Under the pieces are notes generated by a model. That model searched no databases and was not told where the DNA came from. It saw only the letters and a program-made list of their open reading frames with translations. Positions 9,709 through 20,394 of a stretch of DNA of 57,576 bases are shown one piece after another. Source of the stretch: Sphingobacteriales bacterium (GTDB taxonomy: Bacteria; Bacteroidota; Bacteroidia; Sphingobacteriales; Sphingobacteriaceae); NCBI GenBank assembly GCA_015655115.1, contig JAATFQ010000274.1, forward strand, positions 1 to 57,576, read 5' to 3'. Position 1 is the stretch's first letter. Each line of letters starts with the position of its first letter. The position numbers and the translations under genes were made by a program.

Positions 9709-9983
9709 AGCTAATAGATATTTAGGTTTAAATTTTTGATGAAGGTAATCAAAATTGGATGATTGCTGAAAAAAACTTCTGCAATTGGTATTAGCAGGCA
9801 TGCAAAAACTCAGATATAAACATGTTTGTGGGTTTTTTAATCAAATTGGGAAACTAAATCAACATTTATATCCAGGGTATGGTTTTAAAGGATTACTCCT
9901 AATATTACGCATCAATCCGGCCATATTGCAAAAATGTATCTGGCGTTATGAGAGCTGCATAATTTTACAACCTACGAAGAGAG

Positions 9984-10631
9984 CTATATAATGCCGTTGA
10001 GCATGGCATAGCGTACCAATGATACACCATTTCGTGATCCCGTCCTGTCAATCAACATCTGTCTGTTATTTTCAATTGTTCGCCGGCTGCAAAAAAGATG
10101 ATCAGCAATTTCCTGTGTAGTATGCCCATTGGCCACCATATTTAAGATCTCAATATCCCTTTTACTGAATTTTATGTTTTGTGTATTTATAAAAGGTGCT
10201 GGATCTGGCGTGGACAGCATCCTGCCCAGGAATCTGCGCGACAACTGCGAGCATACGTACTGTTCATTCCCGAAAGTGTGCCTTATTGCAAATATCAATT
10301 CATCAGTGCTGATGCTTTTCAACAGATAACTATCCACCCCCATCCTAAAGGCATTAATGACTTCTTTTTCATCGTCAATATCGCTTACAATAATTATTTT
10401 GACTTTGGGATACTGCTGCTTCAATAGCTGGCTTAGTTCTATGCCGCCCATAACAGGCATATATAAGTCGGCCAAAATAATATCAGCTTCCAGGCCATTA
10501 TCCAATAATTCGATAACTTGCCTTCCGTTGGTAGCTTCTCCTGCGATATGATAATCAGGCTCAACGCCTAAGAGCGATTTTATTCCGCCCCTGAACAATT
10601 GATGATCGTCTGCTAAAATTAAGTTAATCAT
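9984..10631 (-). CDS. NarL/FixJ-type response regulator
   Basis: A 215-residue two-component response regulator. The receiver domain has the acidic pair DD at residues 8-9, the phospho-acceptor Asp55 in IILADLYMP and Lys105 in SYLLKS. The C-terminal LuxR-type HTH runs from about residue 150 (KFSKRDIEILNMVANGHTTQEIADHLF...), with SRRTIENNRQ as the recognition helix. No histidine kinase gene is adjacent, so its partner lies elsewhere. Targets are unknown. The ATG at 10629-10631 is the clear start. Confidence 0.92.
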   Translation of the reverse strand: MINLILADDHQLFRGGIKSLLGVEPDYHIAGEATNGRQVIELLDNGLEADIILADLYMPVMGGIELSQLLKQQYPKVKIIIVSDIDDEKEVINAFRMGVDSYLLKSISTDELIFAIRHTFGNEQYVCSQLSRRFLGRMLSTPDPAPFINTQNIKFSKRDIEILNMVANGHTTQEIADHLFCSRRTIENNRQMLIDRTGSRNGVSLVRYAMLNGII

Positions 10632-10844
10632 GTTTTGTTACGTTGTAAGGTTTTGCTTTATCAAACTGATTAACAACGATAAACTGGTTATGTTCTGTAA
10701 AATTGAGATTAGTGCCACCTAAGTATCAGGATGATTTTCTGTTAGGCCGTTTCTTTGTTTGAAGGGATTTACGGATTTAGAACCGGGAGATTCTTTTTTC
10801 TGTGGCAATGATATTTCAAAACACAATGAATGGAAGTTGAATGA

Positions 10845-10886
10845 AAAAATACTGGTTCAGCATACTTGCTGAGCCAGTATTTTTTT
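10845..10886. terminator. Terminator after DUF892 gene
   Basis: The strong inverted repeat ATACTGGTTCAGCA / TGCTGAGCCAGTAT with one mismatch has A/T runs on both sides. It sits right after the leftward DUF892 gene and can work bidirectionally. Confidence 0.75.
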
Positions 10887-10892
10887 TTCTTC

Positions 10893-11486
10893 TTATTCTG
10901 CCGCTGCCTCTTCATTAATGAAACTTACAGCGCATTCAGTTAAAGCAACATCTGTTGCTTTCTCATTATCCAGTGTAGCCTGCAAAAGCTCAGCTACATC
11001 TGTATGCCCCATATTCTGAGCAAAAACAACAAGAGTGCCGTATGTTGCAATTTCATAATGCTCCACTTTTTGTGCAGCAAGAATAAGTCCCGCGTCACGT
11101 ACTAAAGTACCTGTTTCGGTATCTTCAATAATGCTGTCACTTTCCTTTAACAGTCCTTCCATTGCGTCACATTTTTTTGCCTGTGCTTTCTCGCCTAATA
11201 GCTCGAACACTTGCTCTAAAGTAGCAATATGGGTTTTTGTTTCTTCAGTATGCTTCTCAAAAGCTGCGGCAAGCTCAGGGCTTGTTGCTGCCTTTTTCAA
11301 TTTAGGTAATGCTTTTGACAGGTGTTTTTCAGCCCAGTAAATATCTTTCAGTTCATCTACAAAGAACTCATGAAATTCGGAATTCTCCATTTTGCCTGTT
11401 TTGCCTGTTGTTTTTGATACACTTGAAGTTTTCGCTGTGCCAGCACTTTTTGCAGGTGCTTTTGTGGTTGTCTTTGAGGTTGCCAT
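10893..11486 (-). CDS. DUF892 (YciE/YciF-like) ferritin-like protein
   Basis: A 197-residue protein. A low-complexity, lysine/threonine/alanine-rich head of about 32 residues (MATSKTTTKAPAKSAG...) precedes a four-helix ferritin-like domain. Residues that can serve as metal ligands are visible in FFVDELKDIYWAE, KHTEETKTHI, KVEHYEIATYG and LDNEKATD. The family is linked to general stress and non-heme di-iron chemistry in other bacteria; its exact role is not settled. The Lys/Ala-rich head recalls DNA-binding tails of Dps-like and histone-like proteins, which is my inference. A strong terminator follows. Confidence 0.85.
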   Translation of the reverse strand: MATSKTTTKAPAKSAGTAKTSSVSKTTGKTGKMENSEFHEFFVDELKDIYWAEKHLSKALPKLKKAATSPELAAAFEKHTEETKTHIATLEQVFELLGEKAQAKKCDAMEGLLKESDSIIEDTETGTLVRDAGLILAAQKVEHYEIATYGTLVVFAQNMGHTDVAELLQATLDNEKATDVALTECAVSFINEEAAAE

Positions 11487-11862
11487 AATTATTGTTTTTA
11501 AAGTTAGATGTCTTTTTTAATGATATAAATGTTTTGAGGACTGAACAACTTAAAACGAGCTTGGTTTGTAGGCTGTTTAATTCGAGTATTTTACACCCTT
11601 TAAATTGCGGGAAATACTCTGTTTTTAATTGCCCCTGGTCATCAAGCTGAATACCTTATCACGTATAGTACTAAACAGAAAAAAGGCAGCCAGAATGATT
11701 ACCTTGAAACAGAATAAGGCAGTTACAATAAATACTTTGATTGAGGATGAAGCAGGATGCAGCAGGACAGTTGCTATGTCAATTATCCTTATTTTAACGC
11801 GAAATAGGGGGATGCAACTAATTTACAGCTGTAGCTTATTAACCAAATATATTCCTGAATCT
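11487..11862. other. Intergenic stretch before the pectin locus
   Basis: About 375 nt between the divergent DUF892 gene and the GH28 remnant. A reading frame continuous with the GH28 remnant runs through it from a TTG at 11629, but it lacks protein-like composition. No hairpin, repeat or RNA gene was recognised. Confidence 0.4.
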
Positions 11863-12450
11863 ATGAGATCTATGTATTCCATTTTGCTTGCGGCATTTAT
11901 GTTATTAAACATTGCTGCAATTACCCAGCCCAAAACTCCCGACTGGGTAAATAAGGTTGGTTCCCGAAAAGTTAACTTAAGAACTGTTATTTATAGCGTA
12001 AATAAATATGGCGCCGTAAACGATGGAAAAACACTGGCAACAAAATCTATACAGCGCGCTATTGATGAAGCTGCAGCCAAGGGAGGCGGCATTGTTTCAT
12101 TTGCTCCCGGAAAGTATCTTACAGGATCGCTCTTTATTAAAACAGGCGTAAACCTGCAGGTGAATAAAGGCGTGGAAATCCTGGGCAGCCAGGACATCAG
12201 GGATTATCCTGAAATTGATACCCGTGTTGCCGGTATTGAAATGAAGTGGCCTGCAGCGCTGATCAATATTCTTAAACAGCATAAAGCCGGGATTTCTGGT
12301 GCCGGATTGGTCAACGCGCAGTGTAAGCCTTTTTGGGATGCCTATTGGCAATTGAGAAAAGAATATGACCCTAAAGAATTGCGATGGATTGTAGATTATG
12401 ATGCAAAACGCCCAAGAACCACTGCAGGTAACCAATTCTGTGAATGTTAA
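11863..12450 (+). pseudogene. GH28 polygalacturonase, N-terminal remnant
   Basis: From the ATG at 11863 the frame gives about 195 residues: a signal peptide, then the beta-helix entry of Bacteroidota GH28 enzymes (VNKYGAVNDGKTLATKSIQ, AAKGGGIVSFAPGKYLTGSL, and WDAYWQLRKEYDPKELRW followed by DYDAKRPR). At that point a full-length enzyme of about 450 residues would continue to the catalytic Asp-containing motifs. Here it ends ten codons later (TTAGNQFCEC, stop at 12448-12450), with no catalytic residues. An internal deletion that brought the gene's 3' edge close to its N-terminal part is the simplest reading. It should be inactive. It heads the pectin locus and is co-directional with the DUF4450 gene 25 nt downstream. 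Confidence 0.8.
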
Positions 12451-12475
12451 GCCTTAACACCTTTAAAGAATAATC

Positions 12476-15400
12476 ATGAAAATATTTTATAATATATTAT
12501 TTTTCTCCTGCCTCCTGGTTTCTTCTCTTTTTGCCCAGGAGCTCTATCCGCCATTACTAGCTCCTGGCTATTGGCATGATGAGCAGCATGAACTGCGCTA
12601 CCGGCCAGAGGGTAAGGATTTTGTTATTCATAATGGCAACAGGCGTTTTACGCGTGCTTTATATGGGACCAATACTGCATTTCGGGTAGAGACAGGTGAT
12701 CTACCCGAATTTGCCATGTATATGCCTGGTATGGGCGGCAATCTGAAATTCGGTTTGCTAAGTGGCAATAATAGCAAGTGGCTGATTAAAGCGGGCAGCA
12801 TCACTACAAGATACCGTGCAGGGTCTATGTATTATACTATAAAAGATCCAATGCTGGGGCAGGGCACGCTACATCTTGTTGTTTTGGCGCTGAGCAGGGC
12901 AGATGGAATGATAATTAAAGCCAGGTTTGAAAATGTTAATCCCGGGGTTACCCTTTTCTGGGCCTTCGGTGGAGCAAGCGGTGGTAAATTCAGTCGCAGT
13001 GGCGACATGGGGCTTGATCCTGAATCGGTGTTTTACCTGCAGCCGGAAAATTGTAAAGGGAATGTCTTTGTGGCAAGCGACAATTCGTTTAGCCTGAGCT
13101 ATGGTACTAATAAATCACTGACGGGCTTGTTCCCTTCTGCTAAGCTGAAGATTGCTGATGCGGCGAAACAAGATTCGCCCGTGGATATGGATCAATCGAC
13201 AGGACAGAAGTACCCTGTCCTGACAGGGAAGCTGAAGGTTGAAAATGACAAAGACTTATATTTTCTGATCCAGAATCCGGAGAGTAACCAGGCACCGGCA
13301 ACGTGGAATGTGGAAGAGCAGTTTGTGCAGGCCGAGGCATCCCGTAAAGTTATTGCAGAAAGGATACAGATAGATACGCCAGACCCGTATATCAATACGG
13401 TTGGTGGAGCACTCAGCATCGCTTCGGATGCAATTTGGGAAAGCCCATCGTATATGCATGGTGCCATTGGCTGGCGGATGCGCCTCAATGGCTGGCGCGG
13501 ACCTTATACTGCCGACCCGCTAGGCTGGCATGATCGTGCGCGAACGCATTTCAGCGCTTATGGAAAATCACAATTAGTTAGTCCCCCGACGGGGCCTGTC
13601 GTCGCTGATACGTTATTGAACCTCACCAGATCTAAAGAAGTCCTGGGCACAGCAATGTTCAGCGAAGGGTATATCAGCAGAGAGCCGGAAGGAAAATCAC
13701 TCCGCGCACATCATTATGATATGAACCTTGTTTATATAGACGAGCTGCTGTGGCATTTTAACTGGACGAGCGACTTAAGCTATGCGAGGGAAATGTGGCC
13801 TGTAATTAAGCGGCACCTGGCATGGGAAAAGCGTACATTCGATGCGGACGATAATGGTCTATATGATGCTTATGCAGCAATATGGGCAAGCGATGCGCTG
13901 CAATATAGCGGTGGCAGCGTAACGCATACTTCTGCCTATAACTACCGCGCAAATTTTATGGCAGCACGGATTGCCAGGTTACTGCATGAAGATCCTGCTC
14001 CTTATGAGAAAGAAGCAGCTAAAATATTACAAGCGATCAATACGCAGCTATGGATGCCTGCAAAGGGGTGGTATGCGGAATATAAAGATGCACTGGGATT
14101 GCAGCAATTACATCCCGCGGCAGGGCTGTGGACGATCTATCATGCTATAGATTCTGATGTGCCTGATCCATTCCGGGCATGGCAGAGTTTGCGCTATATA
14201 GATACAGAGATACCACATATTCCCGTGCGTGCTGCGGGACTTGAAGATAGGGGATATTATACCCTGTCTACTTCGAACTGGATGCCATATGAATGGTCGC
14301 TCAATAATGTTGTGCTGGCAGAATCAACCCATACCGCTCTGGCCAACTGGCAGGCAGGACGGACTGAGGAGGCTTTTAAACTTTGGAAGAGCGAAATCTT
14401 AAGTAGTATGTACCTCGGCGGCAGTCCCGGCAACTTTGCACAGATCTCTCATTATGATGCGAGCAGTGGAGAGGCTTACCGTGATTTCGCCGATCCTGTA
14501 GGCATCAATTCCAGGGCGCTGGTAGAAGGGCTGTTTGGGATTGTACCGGATGCCATGGGCAAAATGCTGCTGATACGCCCTGGTTTACCCGCAGCATGGG
14601 ATCATGCTGCACTGAAAATTCCTGATCTTTCTTTTTCTTTTAAGAAGGAGGGCTTGCGGGATGTATATACCCTGGTACCATCATTCGCTGAACCTCTTGG
14701 CTTGAAAATGCGTGTAAAGGTGAGGAGCAGCGGACTGAAATATGTTAAGCTGAATGGTAAGATAGTGAAGTGGGAAAATGTGGCGTCGGCTATCGGCTGT
14801 CCTGAAATTGAAATCAGCAGTGCCCCGGCAGCGAAATATAATGTTGAACTGGTATGGTCTGGTAAAAGTATCGGCAGGCCTCTTTTGAAGCCTGCTTACC
14901 TGCAGGGAGAACACGTTGAAGTTCATTTTCCGGATGCCGTAGTGGTTAAGGTTTTTGACCCTCAGCAAGTGCTGCAGCACACGCAGCTTTCGACCGGTAA
15001 ACTCAATGCCACCCTTAGCGGGGAACCTGGAAACCGTACGGTTTTTGTGCAGTTGAAAAACGGAATGTTCAGCTATTGGTACCCTTTGTGTTTTGAACTG
15101 AAGAGTAAGAATAAGCAGGCAAAGATTACGCTGGACTTAAGTGCCGCAAACTGGGCTGGGCAGAAATTTGAAACACAGGATCTTTCGGCATACTTTAATG
15201 ATAAGGTGACGCAGATTTTTAGCAACAAGTACCTTTCTCCAAGGCCAAAGACGACAACGCTGCAGTTACCTGTACAGGGTATCGGCGACTGGACACATCC
15301 CAATCTTAAACCTGAAATTAATGATATCGGACTGCGGAGGCTGGCAGGAATAAAAAGTGAGGTTGTCCTGCCTTCCGGAATAGTTTTTAAAACCCCAGGT

Positions 15401-15874
15401 GATACCTTAAAAAAGAATATTCTATTCAGCTCCCAATGGGATAACTATCCGAGGAAGGTAGAAATCCCTCTTTCGGGGAAAGCCAGTGCAGCTTTCTTCC
15501 TGCTTGCGGGCTCTACCAACCCTATGCAGAGCAGGATGGACAATGGGTTGATCACTATACAGTATACCGATGGTTCGGTTGAAAAGCTGGCGCTCCGTAA
15601 TCCGGAGAACTGGTGGCCAATAGAAAAAGACATGTTCAGTGATGGCTTTGCCTTCTTTACGGGAGCTGAAAGGCCATTGCGTATCCATTTAAAAACCGGT
15701 ATGATGGTGGGCCATGCTGAAGGTGCAGCCTGGAACGGGAAAGACATTGACGGAGGTGCTGCCACAGCGCTGGGGATAGCACTGGATGCTAAAAAAACAC
15801 TATCGGGAATAACGCTATCCACTTTGTGCAATGATGTGGTTATTGGCATAATGGGCATTACGCTGGTACGCTAA
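12476..15874 (+). CDS. DUF4450-type large secreted protein, putative six-hairpin glycosidase
   Basis: A 1132-residue secreted protein with a signal peptide (hydrophobic residues 5-19, then LFAQE). An N-terminal beta-sandwich part (about 20-280) contains ELRYRPEGKDF and GNRRFTRALYG, which I associate with DUF4450. The middle (about 300-730) looks like an (alpha/alpha)6 toroid: repeated helical hairpins with DRARTHFSAYGKS, WHFNWTSDLSYAREMWPVIKRH, DADDNGLYDAY and WMPYEWSLNNVVLAE. The last 350 residues are beta-rich. Acidic residues in the toroid are candidate catalysts but cannot be assigned. Position between a GH28 remnant and a PL1 lyase points to pectin side chains or rhamnogalacturonan. The exact bond cleaved is unknown. 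Confidence 0.7.
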   Translation: MKIFYNILFFSCLLVSSLFAQELYPPLLAPGYWHDEQHELRYRPEGKDFVIHNGNRRFTRALYGTNTAFRVETGDLPEFAMYMPGMGGNLKFGLLSGNNSKWLIKAGSITTRYRAGSMYYTIKDPMLGQGTLHLVVLALSRADGMIIKARFENVNPGVTLFWAFGGASGGKFSRSGDMGLDPESVFYLQPENCKGNVFVASDNSFSLSYGTNKSLTGLFPSAKLKIADAAKQDSPVDMDQSTGQKYPVLTGKLKVENDKDLYFLIQNPESNQAPATWNVEEQFVQAEASRKVIAERIQIDTPDPYINTVGGALSIASDAIWESPSYMHGAIGWRMRLNGWRGPYTADPLGWHDRARTHFSAYGKSQLVSPPTGPVVADTLLNLTRSKEVLGTAMFSEGYISREPEGKSLRAHHYDMNLVYIDELLWHFNWTSDLSYAREMWPVIKRHLAWEKRTFDADDNGLYDAYAAIWASDALQYSGGSVTHTSAYNYRANFMAARIARLLHEDPAPYEKEAAKILQAINTQLWMPAKGWYAEYKDALGLQQLHPAAGLWTIYHAIDSDVPDPFRAWQSLRYIDTEIPHIPVRAAGLEDRGYYTLSTSNWMPYEWSLNNVVLAESTHTALANWQAGRTEEAFKLWKSEILSSMYLGGSPGNFAQISHYDASSGEAYRDFADPVGINSRALVEGLFGIVPDAMGKMLLIRPGLPAAWDHAALKIPDLSFSFKKEGLRDVYTLVPSFAEPLGLKMRVKVRSSGLKYVKLNGKIVKWENVASAIGCPEIEISSAPAAKYNVELVWSGKSIGRPLLKPAYLQGEHVEVHFPDAVVVKVFDPQQVLQHTQLSTGKLNATLSGEPGNRTVFVQLKNGMFSYWYPLCFELKSKNKQAKITLDLSAANWAGQKFETQDLSAYFNDKVTQIFSNKYLSPRPKTTTLQLPVQGIGDWTHPNLKPEINDIGLRRLAGIKSEVVLPSGIVFKTPGDTLKKNILFSSQWDNYPRKVEIPLSGKASAAFFLLAGSTNPMQSRMDNGLITIQYTDGSVEKLALRNPENWWPIEKDMFSDGFAFFTGAERPLRIHLKTGMMVGHAEGAAWNGKDIDGGAATALGIALDAKKTLSGITLSTLCNDVVIGIMGITLVR

Positions 15875-15885
15875 ACTGGGAAAAG

Positions 15886-18800
15886 ATGATTAGAAGGAGA
15901 CTGCCATTGCGTATATTATTGCTATTTGCAGCAATAGCTATTTTCCCATTTGTGGGTCTTCTTGCGCAGCAAAACAGCAATATCATCCATTATTCTACAG
16001 AAGATGGCTTATCGCATGACGGGGTATTATGTATCACGAAGGACAAAGAGGGGTTCATGTGGTTCGGCACGTTTGATGGTATCAACAGGTTTGACGGACA
16101 TAACTTTGTGGTTTATAAAAGCAAGCCCGGCGACACTTCTAATCTGAGGAACAACAAGATCAGGAGTATTGTAGAAGATCGTTCAGGATACCTGTGGACA
16201 AAAACATACGACAATAAGGTCTACCGCTTTGATAAGAAAAATGAACAGTTCCTCCCTATATCCGACGGGGCCTATAAATACCTGTTTACCGATAAGGCTG
16301 TTGTTGATAAAATTGTGCCTGATGCTGACAATGGTGTGTGGCTGGTAACGGAAAATTACGGCCTGTTTTATGCATCTGCTGATGCCTCGGGGGCGGTAAG
16401 GATCAGACAATATGCCAAGGGTAAAGATCAAAAGTCCCGTCTTAGCGGCAATGTTGTGCAATTTATAGAACGTGACCAGAAAGGGCGGATTTGGGTAGGC
16501 ACTGAAGGTGGTTTAAATTGCTTACAGCGCAACCGAAACAATATATATGAGGTAGTTGAATTTAAAAAAGAGCTGACAAAACTTTTGTCGTCTTATTCTT
16601 TTACCTGTTTTGCCCGGGATTCCAAATCTCTTTTTTTCGGTACCCGGACAGGACAGTTGCTCATTAACGACTTTTCTAAAGATGTTTTTCAGACAAAGAC
16701 ACTTATTCCCGGTACTTCATTAAATGCGATCTGCAGCACAAAGAAAGGATTGCTTTATATTTCTACTGCGGGTAAAGGCTTAATGACGCTCGATCTGGCA
16801 AGCTCTGAAATCAGTAGGTCTGGCATTACAGGCAGCGATACGTTCTTTTCCCTGTATGAAGATAGAGAGGGATTGATCTGGATAGAGCCGCTAAAAGATG
16901 GGATCATCAAATACGATCCGCGAAATGGAAAATATAAATATTTCGTTCAGCAAAAGGATTTCAACAGTTCAAGCCGTGATTACCAGATCATCACTGATGT
17001 TAATGGTACAATCTGGACTACCATGAAGGGCGGTGGCTTCGGGTATTATGATCCGGGGGCGGATGATATTGTTTATTTCTATGATAAACCTGGTTCTGCG
17101 GACCAGAAATTCTCCAATATCCTGACTAGTTTATTTATTGACCAGACTGGGGTATTATGGCTAAGTGCTAAGGATGGGGGCATCAATAAGGTGGTTCCTT
17201 TAACAGGTAGATTTAATTATCAGCGGCTTGTGAAACAGCCTCAGGTAAGGTCGGAGAATGATGTAAGGGCAATGATGAAAGACGCGCAGGGACGTTTATG
17301 GGTATGTACCAAAGACGGCCATGTATATGTTTATGATCAGGGGAAACGGATTGATGTATTTGGCAATGCCAGCGGTAAGCTAGGGTCTGTATATACGATA
17401 AAGGAAGACCGCAAGGGTAACGTTTGGCTGGGCACTAAAGGTAATGGCTTGTTTAAGGCTACGCCAACGGAAAAGAACAGGCGCTCTTATATGCTGCAGA
17501 ACTATAAAAATGATGTATCTGACAACAATAGCCTGAGCAGCAATCTTGTTTATTCGGTCATTGAAGATCGTAAGGGAAGGATCTGGGTGGGTACGCTTGG
17601 TGGCGGCATCAACCTTTTTACGCAGTTTGGCGGTAAAGAAGGTTTTATGAACTGTTTCAACACGTTCCATAACTATCCTTTCTCATGGGCCAAGGTGATC
17701 AGGCATTTGTGTGAAGACAGCCAGGGGCGGATATGGATTGGCACCAGTAATGGCCTGCTGATCTTCAATCCTGACCAGAAAGTAAATGGTAGTTATCAAT
17801 TTAATGCTTATCAGAAGATCAGGGGCGACCGGTCCAGCTTGGGCAATAACTGCGTGCAATATATCTATAAGGATAAAAGCGGGCAGATGTGGGTAGGTAC
17901 ATTTGGCGGGGGACTCAATAAGGTTATTGCTGAGCAAGGCAACAGAATGAGGTTTGACATATTTACCACAGAACAAGGATTATCTAATGATGTGATTCTG
18001 AGCATTACCAGCGATCAGCAACATAATATATGGGTAGCCACAGAACGGGGATTGTCGAAATTCAACCCCAGAAGTAAGACTTTTAAAAACTATGATTCCT
18101 TTGATGGTCTGCCCAGGGCAGGATTTTCGGAAGCTACCAGTTTCGCTGCTGCTGATGGTAAATTATATTTCGGCTGTACAGATGGGTACCTTTCTTTTAA
18201 CCCTTTAACTATTGCCAACCAAAAGGCCTCTGCAAAAATGGCGCTGACCCGTTTACAGTTGTATTATAAGGATATCGTTCCCGGTGCTGAAGGGTCTCCG
18301 TTAAAATATGCCATCAATGAAACTCAGACATTGACGCTGAATGATGACCAGAATGTAATCAGCCTTGACTATGCCGTGCTGGATTACCGTGGTGATAATA
18401 AGGTCACCTATGCGTACAGGCTCGAAGGCTTTGATAAAAGCTGGCATCTGGTTAATGACCAGCGGAAAGCAACCTACACAAATATACCTCCGGGAACATA
18501 TACCTTTAAAGTAAGGGCAACGAGCGACGAGCTGTTCAATACTATTCCTGAAAAAACCCTTCGGATTATTGTAAAACCACCGTATTATTTAACCAACCTG
18601 GCTTATTTGATTTACTTTGTTTTAGCAATAGGGATTGCTATCCTGGCGAGGCGCATCATTATTACCATGATCAGGCTGAGAAATAAAGTGGTTGTAGAGC
18701 AAAAGCTTACAGAAGTGAAACTTTCTTTTTTCACGAATATTTCTCATGAACTAAGAACACCTCTAAGCCTGATCGTGAGTCCGCTGCAAGAAATATCACG

Positions 18801-20319
18801 GACTGAAGATTTATCTGCTAAAGGGCAGGAGTACCTGCGGGTAATTGACCGTAACGCCAAACGTATGATCCGCTTTATCAACCAGCTCCTTGATTTCAGG
18901 AAAATACAAAGTGATAAGATGCAGCTCAATATAGCAGAGATGGATTTTTGTGCTTTGGTAAAGGACATTGGCAGTCATTTTACAGGTTTGGCCGCAGAGA
19001 AGGACATCACCTTTGAAATTAACAGCGATCAACAGCAGGTTGTTCTATGGGCAGATGAAGAGAAGATAGATATTATCGTTTATAATCTGCTGTCTAATGC
19101 TTTTAAGTTTACGCCTCCTCACAAGAACATCACATTAGCAATCTGTAGCCTGGCTGCTTCAAATGAGATCGAGCTCAGGGTTATAGATGAAGGACGCGGC
19201 GTGCCGGCAGATAAGCTTGAAGATATTTTTGAAATTTATTATGAAGGGAACTTTGACGGAGAGCATCATTTAAAAGGGACGGGTATCGGCCTTGCATTAG
19301 CAAGGGGGCTGGCACTCAGCCATCATGGGAAATTGTGGGCGGAAATTAACAGCTTTGGGGGACTTACTTTTGTCCTTCGCCTGAAAGGCGGATCTGCACA
19401 TTTTAACCCTGCCCAATTCGGAACTTCCAAAAATAATGTTGCTGATGAGTCCTTCCAAATGGATCTGTCGGATGAAAATATGGAACTGCCCATCCGGCAT
19501 CTTCATGATTTGAATACACCGCAGATTCTCATTGTAGAGGATAATCCCGATCTGCGCAGTTTTCTTGCGCTAAAACTCGATGGCCTGTATCGTGTGGAAA
19601 GTGCTAATGATGGGGTGGAAGGACTGGCTATGGCGAAGGCTTTACTGCCAGACCTGATCATCAGTGATGTCATGATGCCTCATATGGATGGCATCGCTAT
19701 GCTGGAGCAACTCCGGCATGATCTGCATACAAGCCATATCCCTGTGGTACTGCTTACCGCAAAATCTTCTTTAGAAAGCCAGATAGAAGGATTGAAATAC
19801 GGTGCAGATATTTACCTGACGAAGCCATTCCATACTGACTTCCTCCTGGCATCGATAGCGAATATCATTACTTCCAGGAGAAAGCTTTTTGATCAGCTTT
19901 CGGGGATGGCAGAGAAAAAGGTACTTAACCTGGAGCCTGGCGAAGTTGTCATCACTTCTAAAGATGAGGCTTTTTTAAAGGAGATGATCAAAATTGTGGA
20001 GGAAGGGATGAAAGACCCTGAGTTTAACATTGATGATGCCGCCGCTGCGATAGGGATGGGCAGAACTACCTTTTATAAAAAACTGAAAAGCCTCTCTTCA
20101 TTAAGCCCTGTTGAGTTTGTGAGAAACATGCGTTTAAAGCGCAGCAAGCAGTTGCTGGACAGCGGCTCGTATACGGTATCCGAAGCGGGGTACCTGTCTG
20201 GTTTCAATAGCCTTCCATATTTCAGTACTTGTTTTAAAGAAAAATATGAGATGGCCCCCTCAGCTTACCTCAAAAAGAGTAAGGTTGATGGCTGCCCGTT
20301 GAAAATTCCCTCAGAATAG
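15886..20319 (+). CDS. Hybrid two-component sensor/AraC regulator (HTCS)
   Basis: This 1477-residue one-protein signalling system follows the usual HTCS order. It has a signal peptide; a periplasmic sensor made of about a dozen propeller repeats (Reg_prop, recurring GxxWxGTxxGG such as GRIWVGTEGGLN and GQMWVGTFGGGLN) and a Y_Y_Y domain (about 800-890); one membrane helix at about 905-924; HisKA with the phospho-acceptor in FFTNISHELRTPLS at about 954; HATPase_c with LLSNAFKFT and GTGIGLAL; a receiver with Asp in LIISDVMMP (about 1262); and a C-terminal AraC HTH (about 1375-1470). It should sense a pectin oligosaccharide in the periplasm and switch on the neighbouring genes. It starts 11 nt after the DUF4450 gene. 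Confidence 0.96.
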   Translation: MIRRRLPLRILLLFAAIAIFPFVGLLAQQNSNIIHYSTEDGLSHDGVLCITKDKEGFMWFGTFDGINRFDGHNFVVYKSKPGDTSNLRNNKIRSIVEDRSGYLWTKTYDNKVYRFDKKNEQFLPISDGAYKYLFTDKAVVDKIVPDADNGVWLVTENYGLFYASADASGAVRIRQYAKGKDQKSRLSGNVVQFIERDQKGRIWVGTEGGLNCLQRNRNNIYEVVEFKKELTKLLSSYSFTCFARDSKSLFFGTRTGQLLINDFSKDVFQTKTLIPGTSLNAICSTKKGLLYISTAGKGLMTLDLASSEISRSGITGSDTFFSLYEDREGLIWIEPLKDGIIKYDPRNGKYKYFVQQKDFNSSSRDYQIITDVNGTIWTTMKGGGFGYYDPGADDIVYFYDKPGSADQKFSNILTSLFIDQTGVLWLSAKDGGINKVVPLTGRFNYQRLVKQPQVRSENDVRAMMKDAQGRLWVCTKDGHVYVYDQGKRIDVFGNASGKLGSVYTIKEDRKGNVWLGTKGNGLFKATPTEKNRRSYMLQNYKNDVSDNNSLSSNLVYSVIEDRKGRIWVGTLGGGINLFTQFGGKEGFMNCFNTFHNYPFSWAKVIRHLCEDSQGRIWIGTSNGLLIFNPDQKVNGSYQFNAYQKIRGDRSSLGNNCVQYIYKDKSGQMWVGTFGGGLNKVIAEQGNRMRFDIFTTEQGLSNDVILSITSDQQHNIWVATERGLSKFNPRSKTFKNYDSFDGLPRAGFSEATSFAAADGKLYFGCTDGYLSFNPLTIANQKASAKMALTRLQLYYKDIVPGAEGSPLKYAINETQTLTLNDDQNVISLDYAVLDYRGDNKVTYAYRLEGFDKSWHLVNDQRKATYTNIPPGTYTFKVRATSDELFNTIPEKTLRIIVKPPYYLTNLAYLIYFVLAIGIAILARRIIITMIRLRNKVVVEQKLTEVKLSFFTNISHELRTPLSLIVSPLQEISRTEDLSAKGQEYLRVIDRNAKRMIRFINQLLDFRKIQSDKMQLNIAEMDFCALVKDIGSHFTGLAAEKDITFEINSDQQQVVLWADEEKIDIIVYNLLSNAFKFTPPHKNITLAICSLAASNEIELRVIDEGRGVPADKLEDIFEIYYEGNFDGEHHLKGTGIGLALARGLALSHHGKLWAEINSFGGLTFVLRLKGGSAHFNPAQFGTSKNNVADESFQMDLSDENMELPIRHLHDLNTPQILIVEDNPDLRSFLALKLDGLYRVESANDGVEGLAMAKALLPDLIISDVMMPHMDGIAMLEQLRHDLHTSHIPVVLLTAKSSLESQIEGLKYGADIYLTKPFHTDFLLASIANIITSRRKLFDQLSGMAEKKVLNLEPGEVVITSKDEAFLKEMIKIVEEGMKDPEFNIDDAAAAIGMGRTTFYKKLKSLSSLSPVEFVRNMRLKRSKQLLDSGSYTVSEAGYLSGFNSLPYFSTCFKEKYEMAPSAYLKKSKVDGCPLKIPSE

Positions 20320-20394
20320 CCGTTAAAACTTCATTTTCGCCAATTAATGCAAGTATTTGGTCAATTTTTGAAAGCCCTGATTGTGCTTTCCAGA

